DNA of 64,000 nucleotides, from contig JADCCN010000002.1 of NCBI GenBank assembly GCA_020252645.1, positions 496,001 to 560,000 of the forward strand. Reading direction: 5' to 3'. The stretch comes from Methylobacterium sp. Its GTDB lineage: Bacteria; Pseudomonadota; Alphaproteobacteria; Rhizobiales; Beijerinckiaceae. Below are positions 1 through 6,002 of the stretch, one piece after another. Made by a program: the position numbers and the translations under genes. Within the stretch, counting starts at the first letter, position 1. Every line of letters begins with the position of its first letter. Below the pieces are notes generated by a model that was not told where the DNA came from, searched no databases, and worked only from the letters and a program-made list of their open reading frames with translations.

Positions 1-677
1 TCGTGCTGGATGACGCGCCGCTGGAACGGGCTGTCGATTCTGCGCTCCAGGGCGCGTTCTTCTCCACCGGCCAGCGCTGCACGGCCTCCTCCCGGCTGAT
101 CGTGACGCCGGGCATCCATGATGCCTTCGTGACGCGGCTCCGGGAGCGCATGGCCGAGCTTGTCATCGGTGATGCGCGAGATCCTCAAACGCAGATCGGG
201 CCTGTGGTTTCGGAGGCCCAGCTTGCGATTGACCAGCACTATCTCGACATCGGTCGCCGCGAAGGCGCCCGCCTCGCGCAAGGCGGAGAACGGTTAAACC
301 CCAAGGCGCCGGGCTACTATCTCAACCCGGCTCTTTTCACCGAGACCACCAACCGCATGACGATCAATCGCGACGAGATTTTCGGCCCGATCGCAGCTGT
401 CATCCCGGCGCGGGATTATGAGGAGGCGCTGGTCATCGCCAATGATACCGAGGCGGGACTATCGAGCGGGATTGTCACCCGGGACTCGAAAATCATCCGC
501 CACTTCCGGGAACATGCCGAAGCAGGCATGATCCAGGTCAACCTGCCGACCGCCGGCATGGATTTCCACGCGCCATTCACGGGCCGGAAACAGGCAGGCT
601 ATGGCCCCGCCGAGAAAGGCAGCCATGCAAGGGAATTCTTCACGGCGGTCAAGGTCACCCACGAGCAGTTTATCTGA
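1..677 (+). CDS. Aldehyde dehydrogenase, C-terminal part (2-oxoglutarate semialdehyde dehydrogenase-like)
   Basis: NAD(P)-dependent aldehyde dehydrogenase, cut by the window edge so that about 225 C-terminal residues remain. The catalytic cysteine is visible in GQRCTASSRL, about 26 residues into the visible part, followed by the EIFGP motif about 100 residues later. The C-terminal pattern VNLPTAGMDFHAPFTGRK and a closing segment ending in EQFI fit the 2-oxoglutarate semialdehyde (2,5-dioxopentanoate) dehydrogenase group, which completes oxidation of some sugar acids and hydroxyproline; that substrate is an inference. It is followed after 43 bp by an IclR regulator and a CoA-transferase on the same strand, suggesting one catabolic transcription unit whose beginning lies outside the window. 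Confidence 0.85.
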   Translation, partial: VLDDAPLERAVDSALQGAFFSTGQRCTASSRLIVTPGIHDAFVTRLRERMAELVIGDARDPQTQIGPVVSEAQLAIDQHYLDIGRREGARLAQGGERLNPKAPGYYLNPALFTETTNRMTINRDEIFGPIAAVIPARDYEEALVIANDTEAGLSSGIVTRDSKIIRHFREHAEAGMIQVNLPTAGMDFHAPFTGRKQAGYGPAEKGSHAREFFTAVKVTHEQFI

Positions 678-720
678 ACCCCGACCTGATTTCAGGGTCG
701 ATCCAACGAGCGGTGATGCC

Positions 721-1479
721 ATGTCGAATGATTCACTTCTTCATTCCGAGAGCCGGTCGGATGACCGCATGGGGGTCGAGGCTGTCGAGCGCGCCTTGAG
801 CCTGCTGGATGCGCTTGGTTCTGTGGAGGCTCCGCTGTCCCTCAAGGAGCTGGCGCTGAAGACCGGGCTTTCCAAGGCGACCATCCTGCGCCTGACCGTT
901 TCGCTGGAGCGGTTCGGCTATGTCAGCCGCAGTCTTTCGGGGGCATACCAACTGGGGCCGACCCTTTGGCGTCTCGGCTCTGTTTTCCGCCAGAACCTCG
1001 AGCTGGAGCCGATCATCCGGCCCGCCATGCAGGCCCTTGTCTCGCTGACCCAGGAGAGCGCTTCGTTCTGGATTCCGCGCGGCGAGGAGCGGATGTGTCT
1101 TTTCCGGCAGAATTCGCCGCGCAGCGCCCGCTCCCATGTCGAGGAAGGCGAGAGTTCGCCCATCGGGAAAGGCTCCGGAGGCCATATTGTGGCCTATTAT
1201 CTCGGCATGCCGACCCGTTTCTCGGAAGATATCCGCGCTGAAGGCGTTGTCGCGACCCTGGGCGATCGCGATCCGGATGTGGCGAGCGTCTCGGCGCCCG
1301 TGCTGGGGCCGAACCGCGAATTCGTCGGTGCCCTGACCCTGGCGGGCATTCTCAACCGCTTCGAGGCCCATGTTCCCGAATACAAGGTGATCGTGAAGCA
1401 AGCCGCAGCGTCGATCACGCGGCAACTGGGCGGCGAGCCTGAACTGGTCTCCCACCGCTCCGCGGAACGTCGCGAATGA
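721..1479 (+). CDS. IclR-family transcriptional regulator
   Basis: Probable local repressor or activator of the catabolic cluster. The 252-residue protein has an N-terminal winged helix-turn-helix (about residues 20-80; SLKELALKTGLSKATILRL is the recognition region) and a C-terminal IclR effector-binding domain, the usual size for the family. The ATG at 721 is preferred over upstream in-frame starts because those would lie inside the preceding dehydrogenase gene. Its stop overlaps the start of the CoA-transferase gene by four bases (ATGA), so the two are translationally coupled. The ligand cannot be read from sequence; a metabolite of the dehydrogenase/CoA-transferase pathway is a reasonable guess. 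Confidence 0.88.
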   Translation: MSNDSLLHSESRSDDRMGVEAVERALSLLDALGSVEAPLSLKELALKTGLSKATILRLTVSLERFGYVSRSLSGAYQLGPTLWRLGSVFRQNLELEPIIRPAMQALVSLTQESASFWIPRGEERMCLFRQNSPRSARSHVEEGESSPIGKGSGGHIVAYYLGMPTRFSEDIRAEGVVATLGDRDPDVASVSAPVLGPNREFVGALTLAGILNRFEAHVPEYKVIVKQAAASITRQLGGEPELVSHRSAERRE

Positions 1480-2681
1480 CCCTTCCTCTCAGCGGCGTTC
1501 GCGTTCTCGATCTCTCGAATGTGCTCGCGGGTCCGTTCTGCGGCTACAATCTCGCGCGGCTGGGTGCCGAGGTGATCAAGGTCGAGAATCCCGAGGGCGG
1601 CGATCTTGCCCGAAAGCTCGGGGCTGATCCCGACATGGCGAAACGCCTGATGGGCCTTTCCTTCGTGGCCGTGAATGCCGACAAGCAATCCATCACGCTC
1701 GACCTCAAGAAGGCGGATGCGAAGGAAGCCTTCCTGCGCCTTGTCGAGCAGAGCGACGTGGTGCTGGAGAATTTCCGGCCCAAGGTGATGGAGCGGCTGG
1801 GCCTCGGCTATGAGGTGCTTTCGGCCCGCAACCCGAAGATCATCTCCTGCGCGATCTCCGGGTTCGGGCAGGACGGCCCCTGGGCCGGGCGCCCGGCCTA
1901 TGACCAGATCGTCCAGGGGCTTTCCGGGGCCATGAGCGTGACCGGCGATGCAGAAACAGCACCCTTGCGCACGGGTTTTCCGATTTCGGATACGATCGCG
2001 GGGATGACCGCAGCCTTTGCGATATCCGCCGCTCTGGTGGATCAGCGTGCGACAGGGCGCGGTCGCCGGATTGATGTCTCGCTGCTGGAATCCACGCTGG
2101 CCGCGATGGGCTGGGTGGTTTCCAACCAACTCAATGCCGGGATTGACCCGGAGCCCATGGGCAACGAGAACTTCACCGCCTCGCCCTCCGGCACCTTCCG
2201 CACGGCGACCGGCCCGCTCAACATCGCGGCCAACGAGCAGAAGCAATACGAGACGCTTTGCGACCTCGTCGGGCGGCCCGATCTCAAGACCGACCCGCGC
2301 TTCGCCGATCGGCAATCGCGCAAGCTTCACCGCGCGGCCTTGAAAGCGGAACTGGAAGCCGCACTCGCCGTGAAGGGCGCGGAGGAATGGGAAGCACTCT
2401 TCAACGCGCGAGGGGTGCCTGCCGGCCAGGTTCTCACGGTGCCGCAGGTTCTGCGCGAGGCGCAGATTATCGGGCGGCGCTTTGTCGAGGAGGTTGATGG
2501 CGAAACATCCGCCGGCGACCCGATGAGGGTCACGCGACCCGGGTTCCTGATCGATGGCGGCTACCCGAAACCGCAGCCGCCGCCCGTCCTGGGACAGGAT
2601 ACCGAGCGGTGGCTTCGGGCGCTGGGCTACGATGCCGAAGATATCAATCGCCTTTGCGCACCAACACCTCTATCCATCTGA
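1476..2681 (+). CDS. CaiB/BaiF family (class III) CoA-transferase
   Basis: Moves CoA between an acyl-CoA donor and a carboxylic acid. The 401-residue length is normal for a class III enzyme. The N-terminus (VRVLDLSNVLAGPFCGYNLA) and the GAEVIKVENPEGGD segment are typical of the family, and Asp172 in FPISDTIAGM sits where formyl-CoA transferase has its catalytic aspartate. The start overlaps the IclR gene by four bases. With an aldehyde dehydrogenase upstream, the likely job is activation of an organic acid for breakdown, but the acid is unknown; many members were once annotated as formyl-CoA or alpha-methylacyl-CoA enzymes without proof. Confidence 0.9.
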   Translation: MTLPLSGVRVLDLSNVLAGPFCGYNLARLGAEVIKVENPEGGDLARKLGADPDMAKRLMGLSFVAVNADKQSITLDLKKADAKEAFLRLVEQSDVVLENFRPKVMERLGLGYEVLSARNPKIISCAISGFGQDGPWAGRPAYDQIVQGLSGAMSVTGDAETAPLRTGFPISDTIAGMTAAFAISAALVDQRATGRGRRIDVSLLESTLAAMGWVVSNQLNAGIDPEPMGNENFTASPSGTFRTATGPLNIAANEQKQYETLCDLVGRPDLKTDPRFADRQSRKLHRAALKAELEAALAVKGAEEWEALFNARGVPAGQVLTVPQVLREAQIIGRRFVEEVDGETSAGDPMRVTRPGFLIDGGYPKPQPPPVLGQDTERWLRALGYDAEDINRLCAPTPLSI

Positions 2682-2702
2682 CAAATATGAAGGAATTTTC
2701 TC

Positions 2703-3074
2703 ATGTTCAACGACATCGCCGCCCTGGAAGCGCTCGCGAAGACCTATCTGGATGGCCTGCATGAAGGCGATGCCGGCAAGCTGGGCTCGGTCTTCCTGCC
2801 CACCTCCGCGCTGACCCAGGTTGTCGAAGGCAAGGTCTCGATCACGCCTTGCGCAACCTGGCTGGAGCGCGTCGCATCCCGCCCGTCACCGAAGAGCCAG
2901 GGCCTCGAGCGCGACGATCATGTTCTCTCAATCGATGTGGTCGGGCCTGATCTGGCCCATCTCAAGATCAAATGTGCCATCCCGCCGCGATACTTCACCG
3001 ACCTGCTGTCATGCCTGAAGGTGGAGGGGCAATGGCAGGTTGCGCAGAAGGTCTTCATGACCGAAACCCGGTGA
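2703..3074 (+). CDS. NTF2-like (putative lumazine-binding type) small protein
   Basis: A 123-residue protein with the pattern of SnoaL/NTF2-like folds: an N-terminal helical part (DIAALEALAKTYLDGLHEGD) in which a short acidic helix is followed by a beta-rich half ending in VEGQWQVAQKVF. Members are small binding proteins or isomerase-like enzymes of many functions, and I see no catalytic signature that decides. It starts 21 bp after the CoA-transferase stop with an AAGGA-type ribosome site (tgaaggaatttt), so it belongs to the same operon and may act on an intermediate of that pathway. Confidence 0.7.
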   Translation: MFNDIAALEALAKTYLDGLHEGDAGKLGSVFLPTSALTQVVEGKVSITPCATWLERVASRPSPKSQGLERDDHVLSIDVVGPDLAHLKIKCAIPPRYFTDLLSCLKVEGQWQVAQKVFMTETR

Positions 3075-3372
3075 GATCCTCGCCAAGAGCCCTGTCCAAG
3101 AGTCCTGCCCGACCTCTTTCGGGAGGAGGCCGCGCATGAATGGCGCGATGCGATCTGTGATCTCCCACCCCCTCCCCGCAGAAATCGCCTTTCGGGGCCA
3201 TCCGATGCGGGATCGGATGGGTGCGGTGTCTTTTCCCGCCATATCCGCCTGATGCTGCGGCGCGACTTGCTGACGCCGGCAGGTGCTCTATCCGGCGATG
3301 ACTGCCACCGGCAGCAGCTGCGCGAAATGCGCTGCTGCCGAACAACCTGTTGCAAATGCGGGCTTTTCGTCC
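3075..3372. other. Intergenic gap with a strong hairpin
   Basis: No gene is supported in these 298 bases between two convergent genes. A perfect 9-bp stem (CCATCCGAT / ATCGGATGG, 3198-3220, 5-base loop) lies in the middle. It lacks a directly attached T-run, so it is only a possible transcription end for the convergent genes. The rest shows no recognisable feature; in-frame open stretches here have no family resemblance. Confidence 0.5.
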
Positions 3373-3810
3373 TCACCGAACAGTGATGGTGATCCGGTCC
3401 GACATGACCGGCTTGTCATGCGGAATATGGGTCCAGTCGCCAAGAACGAGTTGCAGGGTATGGCGTCCCGCCGGGAGGGAAACGCGGGCCTCTGTTTGGC
3501 CCTTGCCAAAATGAACATGCCGTTCGTCGGCAGGAATTGGGGCCTTGAGGTCATCGCCCTTCAATTCGGCATTGATGAGCAGATGATGGTGCCCCGTATT
3601 TGCCGTGGCATCGCCCTGCAGCCCCGCCGGAGCGATCCCCATGCCCGAAAGTCCGAACTTAATGAGAACGGGCGAGGTGACTGTGTCGCCGTCCTTCAGA
3701 TTCACGAAATAGACCTTGGCGTCGGCTGGCGATTTCGAGTCCTGCGCCATGCCGGGTGTCGCCGCGAACAGAACGATAGAGGTGATTGCAAAGAGCGCCC
3801 TGAATGTCAT
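3373..3810 (-). CDS. Secreted DUF4399 protein
   Basis: A 145-residue exported protein. Residues 1-22 form a signal peptide (hydrophobic run then TPGMAQD), and the rest matches DUF4399: KFGLSGMGIAPAG, TGHHHLLIN (72-80), HVHFGKGQTE and a terminal RITITV strand. The histidine clusters (GHHHL, HVHF) could bind metal, which is an inference. I chose the ATG at 3810 because it follows GGGAGAAAAC and places the signal peptide at the N-terminus; the frame stays open upstream but without family resemblance. It is divergent from the ECF sigma gene, separated by 59 bp, so it may belong to that stress regulon. The function of DUF4399 is not established. Confidence 0.82.
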   Translation of the reverse strand: MTFRALFAITSIVLFAATPGMAQDSKSPADAKVYFVNLKDGDTVTSPVLIKFGLSGMGIAPAGLQGDATANTGHHHLLINAELKGDDLKAPIPADERHVHFGKGQTEARVSLPAGRHTLQLVLGDWTHIPHDKPVMSDRITITVR

Positions 3811-3869
3811 TGTTTTCTCCCGCGATTGGTGTGACAGAATGAAAAACACGCGACGCGGGGGATTTATTC

Positions 3870-4406
3870 GTGAATGGCCCAAAAGAATTTGGCCCGGATA
3901 TCGCTCACGGATTGCCTGCCTTGCTCCCGCGCCTCTGGCGTTTGGGAATGTCACTGTCGGGCAAGAGGGATGTTGCCGATGATCTTGTGCAATCCACTTG
4001 TCGCCGCGCGATGGAGAGGGCCCACCAGTTCAAGCCCGGAACGCGTCTCGACAGTTGGGTTTTCACCATTCTCGTATCCATCTGGCGGAACGAACGCCGC
4101 TCTGCCCTTTTGCGAAAGGGCGAAACGTTGATCAGTGTTTCCGATGGGCTACAATGGATTTGTGAAAATGATCCTGAAACCGCCTTCTACCACAAGCAGG
4201 TTGTCATGGCTGTCGGCCAGCTGCCGGAGGCACAGCGCGAGACTGTGATGCTGGTTTATGTGGAAGGTTTCAGCTATGCCGAGGCCTCGGTTGTTCTTGA
4301 TATCCCGATTGGAACGGTCATGAGCCGACTGGCGAAAGCGCGGGAAAGGCTTGCGGATTTCCTGGGAGAAGCCGGCAGCAAACGGAAAAAGGCGACGTCA
4401 GAATGA
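3870..4406 (+). CDS. ECF-type RNA polymerase sigma factor
   Basis: A 178-residue sigma-70 family protein with only the two core regions: region 2 (about residues 15-78, DVADDLVQSTCRRAM then TRLDSWVFTILVSIWRNERR) and region 4 (about 112-165, LPEAQRETVMLVYVEGFSYAEA and the helix-turn-helix IPIGTVMSRLAKARERL). A GTG start at 3870 follows a G-rich ribosome site and gives the full region 2. Its stop overlaps the next gene by four bases (ATGA), the usual layout for a sigma/anti-sigma pair. It probably directs transcription of a small envelope-stress regulon and its own operon; the signal is unknown. Confidence 0.9.
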   Translation: MNGPKEFGPDIAHGLPALLPRLWRLGMSLSGKRDVADDLVQSTCRRAMERAHQFKPGTRLDSWVFTILVSIWRNERRSALLRKGETLISVSDGLQWICENDPETAFYHKQVVMAVGQLPEAQRETVMLVYVEGFSYAEASVVLDIPIGTVMSRLAKARERLADFLGEAGSKRKKATSE

Positions 4407-5218
4407 TCAGTTTGGACCGCGCCCGCCCGATCTCGGATGAGATCCTTGTTGCATATCTGGATCATGAGCTGGCTGACAGCGATCGTGCCTATATCCATGC
4501 GGAATTGGAGCGTGACCCGATCCTTCGTGCGCGCCATGATTATCTTTCGAGGGCAAGCCTGCCGTTTGCCGAGGCGTTTTCCAGCGTGCTTTCTGCCGCG
4601 CCTTCGAACCTTGCAAGAAAGTTTCCACCGCTGCCGCCCGACTTTGCGAGCCGCAAACCCAAAGGCCTGCACCGCTTGATCGACCGGCGATCAATCGCTG
4701 CGGGACTTGCCGCCGCGATGGTTCTTGGCCCGCTTGGCGTGCTCGCAGGGCGCTTGACGCGACCTGACATGAACAATTGGCGCGAGGCTGTCGCGCAATA
4801 CCATAAGCTTTACTCTGATCGAACGGTTGCCAGCATTGTGGCGGGTCGAGCCGATGGCAGTCAGGAACTTGCCGTGGTCGGAAACGAATTGGGCCTGGAA
4901 CTGACATTGGCCTGGCTGGAAGGCATAGATGCGCACTACCGCAGGTCGCAAATTCTGACCGTGGATGGCGGACCTCTGGCGCAGATCGTGCTCGCGGGGG
5001 CAGATGAAAAGGTTCTCGCATATTGTATTCGCCCACTTCCGGGGCCCGATGCCGCGCCAATGTTTGAATCTCGTGCAGGGCTTGCCGTTGTGCACTGGAC
5101 CATCGGCAATTTTGGTTTCATGATCGCCGGCAAGGCCAGTCCCGAAGCCGTTCATCATGCGGGGGAAATCCTGTACAGGAACGCCCGTCAGAAGATGTCG
5201 ATCGCCCTGCATTCGTAG
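4403..5218 (+). CDS. Membrane anti-sigma factor partner of the ECF sigma
   Basis: A 271-residue protein overlapping the sigma gene by four bases. The N-terminal 90 residues are cytoplasmic in type (ISDEILVAYLDHELADSDRA begins the anti-sigma-like helical part), a single membrane helix lies at about 97-116 (IAAGLAAAMVLGPLGVLAG), and about 150 residues follow, predicted outside the membrane. The zinc-binding HxxxCxxC motif common in such proteins is absent; the region has D-H-E-L but no cysteine pair, so it is a non-zinc anti-sigma of the kind that senses envelope signals through its outer domain. The role is inferred mainly from gene order and topology. Confidence 0.8.
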   Translation: MISLDRARPISDEILVAYLDHELADSDRAYIHAELERDPILRARHDYLSRASLPFAEAFSSVLSAAPSNLARKFPPLPPDFASRKPKGLHRLIDRRSIAAGLAAAMVLGPLGVLAGRLTRPDMNNWREAVAQYHKLYSDRTVASIVAGRADGSQELAVVGNELGLELTLAWLEGIDAHYRRSQILTVDGGPLAQIVLAGADEKVLAYCIRPLPGPDAAPMFESRAGLAVVHWTIGNFGFMIAGKASPEAVHHAGEILYRNARQKMSIALHS

Positions 5219-5320
5219 AGGACTTCCTCCCTCGATTGGAGGCAGGGAGGCCATGACGGGCAACGCGAACCTCATCGAGGCTTTCGCGGTTCTTCGGCTC
5301 AGGCGCCGGTGCTTTGGCTT

Positions 5321-5422
5321 AGAGCATGATGTGTTCAGACGGAAGCACATCATGCTCTTATCTTGTTATTATCGCATGCTTTTTTGTGAAAAACCGGATT
5401 CCACTTTTTCACAGCATGCTCT
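5321..5422 (-). repeat. Dual-hairpin element, copy 1
   Basis: A 102-bp palindromic element lying inverted relative to the other copies. Read on the minus strand it has hairpin 1 (GTGAAAAA stem, loop GTGGAATCCGG, TTTTTCAC) and hairpin 2 (GAGCATGATGTG / CACATCATGCTC around CTTCCGTCTGAA). Both ends are flanked by TA. Its end supplies the stop codon of soxG (TAG at 5423-5421). It is nearly identical to the copies at 10705-10807 and 55189-55290. Confidence 0.9.
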
Positions 5423-6002
5423 AAAGCCCGTTGGAGCCGCGCAGGGCATCGGCGAGATGGCCGACGAGATAGGAAGCGTAGGACCGCCAGACCTCGACAT
5501 GAAAGCGGGCTTCGGCCTGCCGCCAGAGCACGATTTCGCTCTTGAGATAGATTGTCCGCGTCGCCATGCCGATCGGGAAGGAGGCAAGGCCGAGATCGAG
5601 CGGGCAACCTGCCGAGAGGCAGCGCGCGGCAAGCCTTCCTTCCAGCGTGAGGCCGATCTGCCGATGGGAAACATCCACCAGCGCGGTATTTGCGGCAGGA
5701 AACGCCGATTCGAGCGCAATCCCGATGGCTGCGGCGTCCTCGCCAGGGGCGAGGAGCAGGAATTCATCCGGGCCGAGCCACAGCGCGGCTCGGGAACCGG
5801 CCGTGCTCGCCCGCAATCTGTCCGGCGCTTCCGGCCCGAATGCGGAGACGTGAATGCTCTCTCCGCGCAGGATGAACCGCGCCGCGTGGACAGCCTGGGA
5901 AACGGAGAAATCCGGTTGCCTTGGCAGGGAAAGGCCATCGAGCGGCCCACGCCGACCGGGCAGCATGCCAGCGTGATCGACCATTGATCCGCTCTCACTC
6001 AT
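5421..6002 (-). CDS. soxG: Sarcosine oxidase gamma subunit
   Basis: Smallest catalytic-complex partner of heterotetrameric sarcosine oxidase, 193 residues, with the GcvT/SoxG-like fold. Recognisable stretches include ESIHVSAFGPEAPDRL, LWLGPDEFLLLAPG, VDVSHRQIGLTLEG and CPLDLGLASFPIG. The ATG at 6002 overlaps the end of soxA (ATGAGTGA), which supports translational coupling and is preferred over the upstream start at 6044. The stop codon is formed by the edge of a palindromic repeat element, so the natural C-terminus may have been changed slightly by that insertion. Confidence 0.92.
   Translation of the reverse strand: MSESGSMVDHAGMLPGRRGPLDGLSLPRQPDFSVSQAVHAARFILRGESIHVSAFGPEAPDRLRASTAGSRAALWLGPDEFLLLAPGEDAAAIGIALESAFPAANTALVDVSHRQIGLTLEGRLAARCLSAGCPLDLGLASFPIGMATRTIYLKSEIVLWRQAEARFHVEVWRSYASYLVGHLADALRGSNGL

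Noticed and set aside
3283-3834. 183-codon plus-strand frame overlapping the DUF4399 gene
   Set aside because: No family resemblance; the minus-strand DUF4399 gene has a signal peptide, ribosome site and conserved motifs.
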